A stretch of 27,500 nucleotides of DNA, from contig WPIO01000037.1 in NCBI GenBank assembly GCA_009760855.2, positions 3,737,501 to 3,765,000 on the forward strand, written 5' to 3'. Below the pieces are notes generated by a model. It was not told the origin of the DNA and made no database searches. It saw only the letters and a list, made by a program, of their open reading frames with translations. This DNA is from Cristatella mucedo. Lineage: Eukaryota; Bryozoa; Phylactolaemata; Cristatellidae. Below, piece after piece: positions 1-10,201 of the stretch; within the stretch, counting starts at the first letter, position 1, and every line of letters begins with the position of its first letter. A program made the position numbers and the translations under genes.

Positions 1-1287
1 GTTGATCGACCCTACCAGACCGTCCCATTTCATTCATAGTGGCTTCCTGCTGCTGCTCTCCTGGACTATTCTGAAATGAGTAGCAGTAGCGGCTGCCCCA
101 GCACTGAGATGCATAGCCGCAGGCTAGTGAAGTTATGCTGACGCTGTGAGCCGGGTACTCACTTGGGCTCCTAGAACTGCCGTATCGGGCTGCCTCGAGT
201 CACATGTTAGTGAAAAGTGACTAGTACTATGGACTAGGTTAGTCTAACCTGACGAAGCTAAACGTAACCCTTACATGAGCCTGCCTCTGATGCTGCTTTT
301 GTCAGCTGGCTCCCACGTTTTATGTCAGATAATTAAGCGAGAATTATCGTTCCGGAGATAAATTCGCAGTATGAACGAGCCGGGCTTGTAACAGTAGCGG
401 TTTTTGGGAGCCACAGTCCCTCTGCACTCTGCGCCGCTGTGTAGCCAAAGCAGCCGGTGTAGAAATAATCCCTGAGCACGTTCGAGGTACGTAGGCAAAG
501 ACCACAAGCGGCCTCCAAGTTGGCGCCTGCTGGCCACAGTTCGCCCGCTGGGCCTCCTACTCGCACGTTAGACGCGAGGAGGCGACTCGTGCCTGTCCAC
601 TTATCTCCGCTCTCTATTCGATGCACTTGAAAAAAGGCCGATTGCTCGCTCGGTCTGCGTCGGCTCACACTCCCCGGGATCGACTAGCTAGTTCAACTCA
701 GATCGAAGCAAAGTGCCGACTGCTCTTCTTGGATTTGCAGTTCACAGCGTTAAGTAGACCCAAACTTGCAGCCACTCGATCCGCTGCGGCGAAGCTAGAG
801 AGGAGTGGACGGGGTGGAGCAAGTCTTCGTCTTTGATCTCGGTCCTAAATTGGGGACTTCCTGTCGGCGCCGCCGATGTGGCTGGCTATAAATCTTTAAT
901 AGCTCCACGGTTCTGTCTAGACTGGACCGCCCTGATTCAGTTTCGAATGAACTACGGTTTACCTCGTTAAGCCTCTCGTCCAGTCGGTCAAGGATAGGGG
1001 TTGCAAAGTCGGTTGACATATAAAAGAGCTTCAACCGCGATTCTTGCTGCAGAAGGAAATGCGACGGCTCCCAGATGATCAAAGGATGCAAAGTAAAATT
1101 CTTATTCTGACCCGCATGGCCCGCCATGGCTTGGCTCCTTCGTATCCGGTTGAACTGCAGCACCGCCAGCTTTGAACGTCCTCGTGCCCCCAGAGCTCTA
1201 AGAACTAGATCGCGAAAACTTCCATATTCTCCCATAAAGCACAAGCTTTTGTCCGCAGGTCATAGTCTGTGGAACTCCACTCCACAA

Positions 1288-1320
1288 TTTATAGGCAGCA
1301 CCTCTCTTGCTGCCTATAAA
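1288..1320. repeat. Perfect inverted repeat, 13-bp arms, 7-nt loop
   Basis: TTTATAGGCAGCA at 1288-1300 is the exact reverse complement of TGCTGCCTATAAA at 1308-1320. A pyrimidine loop (CCTCTCT) separates the arms. It could be a foldback-element remnant or a structured RNA element. Nothing nearby gives it a function. Confidence 0.75.
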
Positions 1321-1661
1321 TGACAAGGTGCGAAAATCTCGCAAGGAGCATCGATGGGCCGAGATTGTCGACAGCACATGGCACACACGCACATGAATCT
1401 GCCGACCGGTTTGGGCATCCAAAGCACAAACTCTAGCGCATTCTTTCCAGCAGTCCCGAGCTGCTGCTTCCATGCTACTCACATCCTCGACTGCCCCCCC
1501 CCCGACGATTCTCACTTTCTCTTTGTTGCTTGAGACAGATTCTGTTAGCGGCCAAATTCGAACTAATAGCCGCTTAGGCTTTTGAGTTTGCCTTTGGCAT
1601 CCACTTTGTCAAGTGGATTTGGGTACTAATTTAAAAGTCATTTTAAATAATAACTATTTAA

Positions 1662-1698
1662 TTCAATTGTAGCTATTGTACCAATAGCTAGAATTGAA
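1662..1698. repeat. Inverted repeat, 17-bp arms, 3-nt loop
   Basis: The arm TTCAATTGTAGCTATTG (1662-1678) pairs with CAATAGCTAGAATTGAA (1682-1698), with 16 of 17 positions complementary and a 3-nt loop. It sits in AT-rich DNA. It may be the core of a small palindromic MITE, but I see no clear target-site duplication. Confidence 0.7.
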
Positions 1699-1982
1699 AC
1701 CGGATGCTTTTCATTAAGAGCACTGCCTCCTGGCCTCCAAGTCCTCCTCGAGCTTGTACGGAAATATTCTATCAGAATTGTGACTTTAATTATGGATGCG
1801 AGGTGTAAGCATTCGCAATAAACCTCAAGCGTTCGGGTCTGCTTTACTAAGCAATTCTAGAAAAAGTTCTAGTTTTTTGGTTAAATTTTGCTTTAAATGT
1901 CCACAATTGCAAAAATAAAGGTCCCCGACGTTTGATTATAATAATAATAATAATGCACTTGATAAAGCGCTCTCAAAGAACT

Positions 1983-1985
<3 letters not shown>

Positions 1986-2072
<87 letters not shown>
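1986..2072. repeat. (TC)n microsatellite inside the L2 3' UTR
   Basis: About 43 uninterrupted TC dinucleotides. The other L2 3' ends in this window have only a short TAGAAAGAGA-like purine run at the same place (minus strand). The microsatellite therefore appears to have grown from a seed inside the element. Confidence 0.95.
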
Positions 2073-2073
<1 letters not shown>

Positions 2074-2241
2074 GGCGCTTTACATTTGCTGTAAAGGGAA
2101 ATGCAATTGTGAGTAATATCATGCTTGATAAGCAAACAACATGAATAACATGGTTACGGGTGACATGCACAGGGTCAGCATGTAAATGTGGTTAGTGGCA
2201 GCATGCACAATGTCAGCACGCATAAGCACATCAAGGTCAAA

Positions 2242-5200
2242 TCAAAGGGACCCACTAAATGCTGTCCTAAACAGGTGTGTTTTTAAATTCTTTTTAAATG
2301 TGGTCAAGTCAAGGGATGTTCTGACGCAGGTCGGGAGGGAGTTCCAGGCTTTGGGAGCATACGAACTAAATACTCTGTCTCCAAAAGATTTGAGGTTTGT
2401 ACGAGGTATTGGTAGACTGTTGGATTCCTAAAAGCGAGTGGTACGATGCTTGGCCTGATGGGGGAGTAGATCTGAGAGATAGGGTGGAGCCAAAGAATGA
2501 AGTGACCTAAAAGTGAGCGACAAAACCTTGAAGTCGATCCGTTGCTTGACTGGTAGCCAGTGCAGGTCGGCGAGAAGTGGAGTAATGTGGCAACTGCGAC
2601 GCTTACGACAGACAAGCCTAGCTTCCGAGTTTTGCACCAGCTGCAATCGCCTGATCGCACATGCCGGTAGGCCAGCGAGCAGTGAGTTGCAGAAGTTGAG
2701 ACGTGATGTCCCGAATGCATGGACCAACTTAGATGTTGTATCCTTATCTAAACGAGCCCGAATTTTAGCAATGTTATGAAGCTGAAAATAGGCAGATTTG
2801 ACTGTGGAACTTATATGGTCGTCTAACGAGAGGTCGCTTAGGAACATGACACCTAGATTTCGAGCTGATTCGACAGGAGATATGCTGGCAGAGTCAATTT
2901 TGAGTGTCAGCCTTTCCAATTTCTGAATCACACTGGGTTTGCCCATAACTAGTAAGTTAGTCTTATCATCGTTTAGTTTTAGAAAATGTGCTGCCATAGA
3001 TGTGCAGATGTCATCAATACATGCAGGGAGTGAGTTTAGAGAATTTGAGGTGGTCGAAGGCTGGGAGGGATCAAAGCAAAGGTACAACTGAGTGTCATCC
3101 GCATTGAAGTGAAGCCTAGATTGTGCTTGGAAATCACATCAGCAAGAGGGAGAGTATAAACCGTGAAAAGAACCGGACCTAGTACGGAGCCCTGAGGTAC
3201 CCCATATTTCAGAGGTACCTCGGATGATCTTTGTCCATTCACGTCAATACTCTGGAGTCTCCCACTGAGATAGGACCTGAATCTTCGCAGAATAGTGCCA
3301 GTGATGCCCAGGCGAGATGAGAGGCGCTCTAGAAGAACTTTGTGATCGATGGTATCAAAAGCTGCCGAAAGATCGAGCAAAACAAGCAAAGACACTCTAC
3401 CCATGTCTGCATTCCTAAGTAGGTCGTTGTATACCCTGTGGAATGCTGACTCTGTGGAGTGATTAGCTCTAAAGCCAGACTGGAACTTACTAGCAAGGTG
3501 TGAGGTTTTGATATATGCGTTTAGCTGGTCTGCCACGACCCGTTCCAGTGTCTTTGATAGGAATGGTAGAAGGGAAACTGGGCGGTAGTTGCTTTAAGTT
3601 CTCTTGTTCTAGTGTCGATTTCTTGAGAAGTGGCCTAACTACAGCTTTTTTGAAAGGTGCTGGGACATGACCTGAGGCTAATGACATAATAATGATGTTA
3701 GTTATGTATGTCAGCAGCAGATCAATGCAACGTATGAGCAGGACAGTGGGAATACTGTCCAGAGGACTTGTTGTCTTCTTTGATTGAGATACGAACTTCA
3801 GGGCTGGATCACTAGTAACCTGCTTAAATGTAGACATTGAGGTGCAGCCAGGAATCGGGTAACAGCATTTTAGTGGGGATGTTGTCATCGCAGGGATGGA
3901 TTCCCTGATCTTGTCTATCTTCTGCACAAAGAATCGAGAGAAGCGATCGGCTAGATCATCATTAGGATCATCAGGTAAGGAGCTAATCTGGGAACGGTTG
4001 AGGAGATAGTTTATTGTCGACATCAGCATTTTTGGATTGTGCATCTGGGATTCAACAATATTTCTTTAGAAGCTAGAGTTAGCCTTTGCTAGGATTGATT
4101 GGTACGACCTACAGTAGTCTTCATATGCCTGTCGATGGACAGTCAATCCAGATCTTGTGTATGCTTTTTCAAGCTTTCGCTTAGTAGACCTGGCTCATTT
4201 AATGTCTGCGGTAAACCATAGGTCGTCTGGGCGGGGGCGCACAGTGCGCTTTGTCAGAGGTGCAAACTCGTCGAGCATGTCAGCTAGTGTCATGTTGTAG
4301 CTATCTACCAATGATGACAGATCGGAGGGAGGACTGAGCAGCAGAGGTGAAGCAGATATTCTCGCACGGACAGCATCGATGTCAAGGGTCTTGAGGTTTC
4401 GTGGTTTACAGGTTATTTTAGAGGAGGAGGTGGGCACACACTGTAAATTGAATGAGATCTGCATGTGGTCAGATTAGCAGGATTTTGTGATAATTGGTGA
4501 TGACAAAGTGCAGCTGTATGAGAAAATCCAGTGGAGTGTGTGACCCTTGATGTGAGTAGGGCCATGCACATGAGCCACAAGAGACAATGAGTCAGTCAAT
4601 GCACGAAATTCGGTGCTGAAAGCGTCAGATAAGTTATCAAAGTGAACGTTGAAATCACCCATAACGAGGAAGGGTCGATTTCTTGCACACAGAATCGAAA
4701 TGACATCGGAGAAATCCGAGATAAAAGTTGATTTGGTACCTGGTGGGCGATAGACTACTGCCACTATCGGTAGCTTCTTTTCGATGAGACCAAGACAATT
4801 GATTCAAAAGACTGCTTCGAGGATACAGCAAATGGTTTGAAGTTGAATTTAGAGTGAATGATACTAGCAACTCCGCCTCCAGTTTTGATCGATCTAGGGG
4901 TGTGAAAGAACGAGAAACTAGATGGGGTTGCGTCTTTTATTGTCGGGCAGTTTATCGATTTTAGCCAAGTTTCAGTTAGGGCGAGCAAGTCGATACCATT
5001 TTCAGAAATAAGGTCGCTTATTACCATATGTTTATTGCACATATAGCGAGGATTCCAAAGGCAAGCGATAAGTCTGGCCGATGCAGTTACAACAGGCCTG
5101 ATGACCACTAAGTTAGAGAGATTTACAGTGAGGCATGTGGGGGAGCGTGCTGAGCGGTACGAGACAATGCTAGGAATACCAAATGAGCTACTCAGCTTGC

Positions 5201-5325
5201 AGTTCTGGCCCAACGAGCGGCGTCTGACCTGGCTGTTCCGGCCACAGCGGCGGCTACGCGGTGCTTTTATTTTGTTAATACATAATTCATAAATCTTAGC
5301 AACAACATTAATATCTAGGAATGTT
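2242..5325 (-). pseudogene. L2 ORF2 pseudogene: endonuclease plus reverse transcriptase
   Basis: Frame pieces in order on the minus strand are as follows. From about 5325 to 4764 there is the N-terminus and first half of the APE endonuclease, with TETW near 4965-4976. From 4764 to 4474 there is YRPPG and GDFN near 4648-4659. A TAA at 4474-4476 falls just before the endonuclease SDH motif; the second copy reads L there. From 4464 to 4195 is the linker. From 4044 to about 3580 is the start of the RT region, shifted by a small insertion near 3590. RT follows with LLDLSAAFD near 3354-3380 and GVPQGSVLGP near 3174-3203. A 1-base loss then lies just before the catalytic box, which reads NADD (3094-3105) instead of the usual YADD. 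The C-terminal region contains LNDDKT, SRLNFCNSLLAGLP and LHWLP (2551-2565). After a further shift comes PKAWNSLP (about 2333-2356), and a stop at 2242-2244. At least four disabling changes are visible. Confidence 0.88.
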
Positions 5326-5346
5326 TGATGGCCTATATAATATAAC

Positions 5347-5516
5347 GTATCTCATCAGAACTTTTTCTAAAATCGTATAAAAAGCAGAGTTGAACTCTTG
5401 ACGTACCATGCCAATGCCTACAATTCGTATCCATAATTGAAGCCCCAATTCTCATCGGATATTTGATCAGTTTTTCTAGAAGCATGTAAAACAAGCAGAG
5501 CTGAACTCTTGCTTCG
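5347..5516. repeat. Two diverged direct repeat units about 105 bp apart
   Basis: The segments 5347-5409 and 5453-5516 share ATCAG, a TTTTTCTA run, a GTATAAAA or GTAAAAC block, AGCAGAG and TGAACTCTTG in the same order. This looks like an old tandem duplication just outside the 5' limit of the L2 element. Confidence 0.6.
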
Positions 5517-5529
5517 AATTGCACACTGA

Positions 5530-6060
5530 TACGTGAAGCCGAGCTATGGCATGTTATTATATGTTATTAACATACGCTAAAAAAAGAAGCTTCATTATAC
5601 TCACACGAATGCACCTCGACTGTACCTCAAACTATCGAGGTTCGACAAGTTGGTATGCTGCTTCTGATTTACACTAGGGGTTACGTGAGGTTTGCGTAAT
5701 CGGTTTCTTTCTTTTGTGTGGAAGTCGTCAGAACTTCTGACGCCATTTTTAAGTATTCGTCTTCTGAAAGGTACGCTCTAAGCAATATTCGATTGTTGGG
5801 CAAATTAATATTTTTTTTGACATTCCGCCTTAGGACTAAAAACCGACAGCACTAATCATTTGAGTGCCCTGCCTCCTGGCACCATAACCGCTTCAGCTTT
5901 GCTCAGCTGGACGACTCGTCAGGTATCTAGTGTAACGTGAATTACCAATCGAGTACTGCAGAACTGCACGGTCGCAGTGCACTAACCGCATTACATTCTC
6001 TCGATCCTGCTCATTTGGCAACTGCAATGCATGCCTCAATACCTAAACGGTCGCAGCTTG
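5530..6060. other. No gene seen
   Basis: AT-rich then mixed sequence without a supported coding frame. It lies upstream of the SINE and of the transmembrane exon, and is probably intron of the same gene. Confidence 0.4.
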
Positions 6061-6062
6061 CC

Positions 6063-6215
6063 CCTGCCCCTGGGTCTTAGCCTAGTGGTGCGGTTCTAGC
6101 TCTTCGCGACCCAGGTCGTGGGTTCCCAAGTCCTGCCATGAGCGATCCTCGATCGCCCGTTACAACTGGCAGCAATAACCGTCAAGGCGCTTGTGCCACT
6201 AGATACACGTGGACT
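6063..6215 (+). mobile_element. tRNA-derived SINE
   Basis: An A-box-like TAGCCTAGTGG at 6078-6088 and a B-box-like GGTTCCCAAGTCC at 6121-6133 are about 43 bp apart, which is normal for a tRNA-type RNA polymerase III promoter. The B box has one extra base against GGTTCGANNCC. Downstream, CCTGCCATGAGCGATCC and AAGGCGCTTGTGCCACTAGATAC align with matching segments of the minus-strand element at 24700-24838, so both belong to one family. The boundaries are estimates. A real tRNA gene is unlikely because no cloverleaf acceptor stem is apparent. Confidence 0.65.
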
Positions 6216-6292
6216 TTGAATCAGCCCACCCTCCTACAGGTCACGTCATAAATGTGGATGTCGCTCATGCATACGGTGTTTTTCGTTTACAG

Positions 6293-6774
6293 GGGACACT
6301 AAGCTGCTCAATGGCGATGTTCTGTACATCATTATCGGAGTGGCCGCCGCCGTCGTAGCCATAATAGTCGCGGTTCTCGTCGTCATCTGCCTTTGCATTC
6401 GAAGGCTGCAGAAGAAAGGCGACGGCAAGGCAGCAGCAGCTGCTGCTGCAGTAGCAGCAGTGCCTGCAGCTCCGACGGCAGCGGCTCCTGCACGCTCTGC
6501 TGGTGCTCACCCAACCAACGGCTTCTCTTCGGCCGGCCTGTGCCTCGCTGGCGGCTGCGGCAGGCACACAGACGCTATGATGACAAGCTATCCCCCTCCG
6601 ATGTCGTATCCTGGCGGGGCGGCTGTGGGCCTACCTAACGCGTACCTCAGCCTCGGCAGGCCCTACACTCGCTGCCCGTCGACGTCCTCGTCCTCCGGAG
6701 GCCGCACGACGACCAACAGCACGTGGCTGTCAGGTCGCGACGTCGACAACATGGCCTGCCTGACGGTGCTCTGA
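6293..6774 (+). CDS. Probable last exon of a single-pass transmembrane receptor or adhesion protein
   Basis: A pyrimidine-rich TTTTTCGTTTACAG precedes 6293, giving a good splice acceptor, and the frame then runs to a TGA at 6772-6774. The exon starts with two bases that complete a split codon (phase 1 intron), a phase typical of genes built from Ig or FN3 modules. About eight residues are followed by a hydrophobic helix of about 24 residues starting VLYIIIGVAAAV. A basic stop-transfer group (RRLQKK) comes next, then a tail of about 120 residues. The tail has an Ala/Pro-rich start, a Gly/Ser/Thr-rich middle, a Pro/Tyr patch (YPPPMSYPG), and a C terminus ending LTVL, which fits a class I PDZ ligand (T-x-L). 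The N-terminal ectodomain would lie in upstream exons that I could not find in this window. The L2 and SINE insertions would then sit in the preceding intron. The protein family is not identified. Confidence 0.72.
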
Positions 6775-8387
6775 GCAGGCGGTCGGCCGCAATCCGCCAA
6801 ATCAGCCGCCCTGCTTCGCGTCCGACGCGTAACGGAAGCAATGGGCAGCAGATACAGCCAGGAGGCATGTGGGGCCCGTCTGGGGAGCTGGCGGGGACAC
6901 GCGAGCTCCCTTGAGCGCGAAAGTTGCTTCGACGCCTCGAGCTGGCGGCCAGAGGTTTACCCAAGATTTTAGCGGCGCTGGAGCATTCTCGCTAAGGCAA
7001 GCGCGAACGCTCGGATTCGCTAGAGCTGACTATCGAAGCTAACGTAGGTAGCTCGTGCCCCGGCGGTGCTACGTCGTCCCAGCATTCCGCGGCACGCTCT
7101 CTCGAACTGCTTCTGCTTTCCAGAGACATCGCCGGCATCCAATCGGTTGATGCAGCCAGCGATGAGCGGGCTCGAACGCGCGGCAGCAGCAAATGAAGCT
7201 GCTGCCAGCCTATGAGAGCTGACCTTAGCTGAAGGACGTGACGATGGCAAGGCATGCTTAGGCGATACTGGCCGAACGGCTAACCTTAGCCGTCTGCAAA
7301 TGACCTCCAACGAGGCTTTATTTTCGAAGAGAGCGAAGATAACGCATATAATGATAAACGTTGCTGGACTTCGATACATTGACAATGTTCCTAGCTTCAA
7401 TTAACTTAGCCAGTAGCACATTCAAGTGAGACGCGAGTATGAGTCTCTCCGATCAGCCGGTCAATCCACCGGTGGCAACTAAATCCTGGCGGTTTATAAA
7501 CGCTCATCGCATGCGTAGAGAGAGAGAGAGAGTGACGCATCATAATTAAAGCGCATCATAATTAAAGCGTATGTGGTTCATGTCACTAGGGAAACTCAAT
7601 TTCGAACACCTGAAGGAAACTTTGCAGTCAAAAGACATTACGAAACGCGACCTTGCCCTTTTGAATAGGCAAGGCTCTTTCTTTGAAGCAATTTGACGGA
7701 AAAGCCAGTAGGGGATACATAATGACCACGTACAACTGCTGGGAATAACATCGATTGTAAATCAATGGGAATCCACTGTGTGTTCAACCTATTCAGGCAA
7801 CCAGTCTAACCTTGGCTATGCAGCAATTTAGTGTGCAACTCCGGACTCGTGGGTCGACACTTCCAGCTTGGCAAATGCAGCACCGAGTGCGGACGACATA
7901 CTGTCTGCAGCCTTGCTTTCTCGACGAGATTAAAAAGACTCGTATACGGACGTCTCTCGGTCGTGCATTTACGCAGGCGTCAACACACGAGGCAATAAAT
8001 ATAAACAAGGCGTGGCGGCGTATCGTGCCACACGTGTACTGCAGCCGTAGAGAAACGGCTCGCATAGACGGTTGTCATCATATGTCCAAGGCAAGGCAAG
8101 CATATCAGAATCCAGTATGAATTTGAGGTCGACGGTAACAACGCGAAGGTGACTTGCAGGTCGTCACTTCGACTGTTGGCTAGGCTGTTGCAGGGTGACT
8201 ACTCGATCCGTACACGAAACTGCGATTTGCCATAAGCAGGGAAAACATTTTTTCTGGCTTGTTGGCCCTAAAATGTAGGACATGGAAGATACGAACAGTA
8301 CGTTTTCTTAAGAATTAGTCAGCAGCAGCGCTGATACCACATAAGGTGTGCTTACAGGTGAGCCTATTGCCAAGCAGGTGCTAGAGG
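6775..8387. other. Probable 3' UTR and intergenic DNA
   Basis: The first part after the stop at 6774 is GC-rich and may be 3' UTR. The first AATAAA I see on the plus strand is at 7994-7999, so the poly(A) site is uncertain. A 16-bp unit, GCATCATAATTAAAGC, is repeated twice in tandem at about 7537-7568 after a short GA run. Open frames of about 90 to 125 codons near 7020-7400 and 7793-8120 show no recognisable domain and I do not call them genes. Confidence 0.4.
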
Positions 8388-8466
8388 AGCACAAATAAAT
8401 AGTTAGTAATTAATACATAGTAGCACAAATAAATAGTTGATAAATAGTAGCACAAATAAATAGCAG
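8388..8466. repeat. Short AT-rich tandem repeat, about three units
   Basis: The core AGCACAAATAAATAG occurs three times, with variable spacers such as TTGATAAATAGT between copies. Confidence 0.8.
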
Positions 8467-8547
8467 GCAGGAATTCTCTAATTGCGGCACTACTCATGGT
8501 TTTTCGGCAGACCCTGATATTCAGGAATAGTTTGAGTATTACCGAGT

Positions 8548-8617
8548 AATGAATGCAGTAGCCTCAGTATTACCTGGAGACTAAATATGCAGTAGCCTCA
8601 GTATTACTTGGAGACTA
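8548..8617. repeat. Tandem duplication of a unit of about 34 bp
   Basis: ATGCAGTAGCCTCAGTATTA followed by a TGGAGACTA block is present twice side by side. The second unit is also the left edge of the dispersed repeat described at 8588-9215. Confidence 0.85.
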
Positions 8618-9215
8618 CTAAGTTCTTGCACCCAGCCTACGTGGTTCTTCGAGGACCCCAAGGACTCAGCCTGGCAATTCAGGGGGTTAGATGGCTGGCA
8701 TTTCAATGTGGACTTAAGAGTTTAATTCTTGTCGATCGTGTTCCACACTGCAGGTGAAATATTTCGTAAATCAAATTTCGGGACGAGTACTGAATACCAG
8801 TGCAATCGTAAGAGCCAGCCGGGTGTCTTACCTGAAGCTGTGGCTGAGGTGACAGACGCTCTTTCTACGCCAGACATTTTCAACAAATGAGCACTACACG
8901 CAAACTGAATACGATAAAAAATGGGCTCAGTAAAGCAGCACTTTATTACAATTAGCACTAAGTACTTCACTGACAAGGAGCACTGTTATTCATACGTAAT
9001 GATTTTCTCACTCGGCAAATAGGCACATGTAAATATTGTGACACGAAGGCCGGGTGCACGTCCAATGCATTGTGCTTAATTAAGATCAAGAAAGTGTTTC
9101 TATAAAGAGCACCGTCGGCAATCCTTAATTGCCCACGTCCATTCAGGGAGCCAAACTAAGGCTTGCCTGTTGCCAAAGAGGCAATAGAACCAGTGCCGGC
9201 TGACCTCACCTCTAC
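8588..9215. repeat. Dispersed repeat copy X, split by about 280 bp
   Basis: Segments 8588-8840 and 9119-9215 match consecutive parts of copy Y at 10278-10640. Shared blocks include CCCCAAGGACTCA, CCTGGCAATTCA, GTTCCACACTGCAG, ATCCTTAATTGCC and AAACTAAGGCTT. In X the two parts are separated by roughly 8842-9118, which has no counterpart in Y. Either X carries an insertion or Y a deletion. No protein domain was found. Confidence 0.75.
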
Positions 9216-9434
9216 CGCTCAGTCTACACCTTGTAACATTATGCTATGATAGTTCAAAAGAATGTGTGGTCATTAGACTTCGCGGTAGTGGGGAGAGATG
9301 TGTTGACGAAACACTTATCTTGCCTAACTGCAACGGGCGGCTAGCCAGCAGAGCTTACTAGGAACGACCAGTCGGTGTTCAGGACAACTCCACCATTGTC
9401 TGACCACCAGCGCAGCAGCGGGCTACGAAGTCAA

Positions 9435-9806
9435 GTCAGCAGCTCGGAAGTCAGCAGCTCGGAAGTCAGCAGCTCGGAAGTCAGCAGCTCGGAAGTCAGC
9501 AGCTCGGAAGTCAGCAGCTCGGAAGTCAGCAGCTCGGAAGTCAGCAGCTCGGAAGTCAGCAGCTCGGAAGTCAGCAGCTCGGAAGTCAGCAGCTCGGAAG
9601 TCAGCAGCTCGGAAGTCAGCAGCTCGGAAGTCAGCAGCTCGGAAGTCAGCAGCTCGGAAGTCAGCTCGGAAGTCAGCAGCTCGGAAGTCAGCAGCTCGGA
9701 AGTCAGCAGCTCGGAAGTCAGCAGCTCGGAAGTCAGCAGCTCGGAAGTCAGCAGCTCGGAAGTCAGCAGCTCGGAAGTCAGCAGCTCGGAAGTCAGCAGC
9801 TCGGAA
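9435..9806. repeat. 15-bp minisatellite, 25 units
   Basis: The unit GTCAGCAGCTCGGAA is repeated head to tail across 372 bp. All units look identical apart from one 12-bp unit near 9660 that lacks one CAG triplet. Unit length is a multiple of three, so a plus-strand frame from 9375 to 9965 stays open and would read SSSEV pentapeptides (the short unit reads SSEV). The minus strand is open through the array too, as DFRAA repeats, so openness is not evidence of coding. Near-perfect identity implies recent expansion or homogenisation. Confidence 0.95.
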
Positions 9807-10029
9807 ATCCAAGCTCAAGGAAAGCATCGATCAATCGATTCTTTGCACAACAGCGTGTTTCTTAGGCCTCGCCCCTTTGGAACAGGGAAAGAAGAGCGAG
9901 GAGAACTGAGGCAGTGCCGAGCCTTGAGCTCGTATGTGCTGGCTGAGGCATGCCGGGCTTCCTGATTGCTGTCGGGCTCAGCCACTGTAGTCGGCCAAAG
10001 AGCTTGTCGAAAGAGGTGCCAATTCACGC

Positions 10030-10137
10030 CGTCAGCTACCGCGATTCGGGTGCCGAAGACTTGATCCCTGAATCGGCTATTGGAAAAAATGGCTAAACAG
10101 CTCCAAAACTCTGCAGAAAAGTTGAGAAATAGCATAG
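10030..10137. repeat. Dispersed repeat, partner of 12794-12898
   Basis: Both copies carry GACTTGATCCCTG or a close variant (AAGATCCCTGGATC), then AAATGGCTAAACAGC, AAAACTCTGC and GAGAAATAGCAT in the same order and spacing. Their family is unknown. They are about 2.7 kb apart. Confidence 0.65.
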
Positions 10138-10201
10138 AGGACTCTTGGTTTTTGGAAGACCTCGATAATCAGAGGGAAGTTGGAGGACTAGTGCTTCCAT
10201 G

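Larger units (their letters stand above)
1..1937. other. No recognisable gene; mixed-composition intergenic or intronic DNA
   Basis: I find no convincing gene in this stretch. The longest open frames are about 110 to 150 codons on the minus strand (333-668 and 795-1244). They show no domain, no compositional bias that argues for coding, and no good splice context. A run of ten C lies near 1494-1503. Two clean hairpins at 1288-1320 and 1662-1698 are listed separately. The part after about 1550 is AT-rich, with several ATTTAA and TAATAA runs. Confidence 0.5.
1938..5325 (-). mobile_element. L2-clade non-LTR retrotransposon (LINE), near full length, inactive
   Basis: Read on the minus strand this is an L2-type LINE. 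A short N-terminal segment is followed by an APE-type endonuclease, a linker, a reverse transcriptase with its C-terminal region, a 3' UTR, and an ATT-repeat tail at 1938-1955. The 3' end carries the L2-like motif GAGCGCTTTATCAAGTGC before the tail. It aligns along most of its length with the second copy at 20367-22582, and its 3' part aligns with the fragment at about 23940-24370. The 5' limit near 5325 is where similarity to the second copy stops, so the true 5' end may be truncated. Several frameshifts and stops show it cannot be active. Clade assignment rests on family motifs recognised by eye. Confidence 0.9.

Noticed and set aside
333-668. Minus-strand frame of 111 codons near the window start
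   Set aside because: No domain, no splice context, and overlapping open frames on the plus strand; not enough to call a gene.
1938-5325. LTR retrotransposon or endogenous virus
   Set aside because: APE endonuclease motifs precede the RT, and there are no LTRs, protease, integrase, gag or envelope; the 3' tail is of L2 type.
6063-6135. Functional tRNA gene
   Set aside because: A and B boxes are present but no cloverleaf stems could be drawn, and a related copy occurs at 24700-24838 with a retroelement-like tail.
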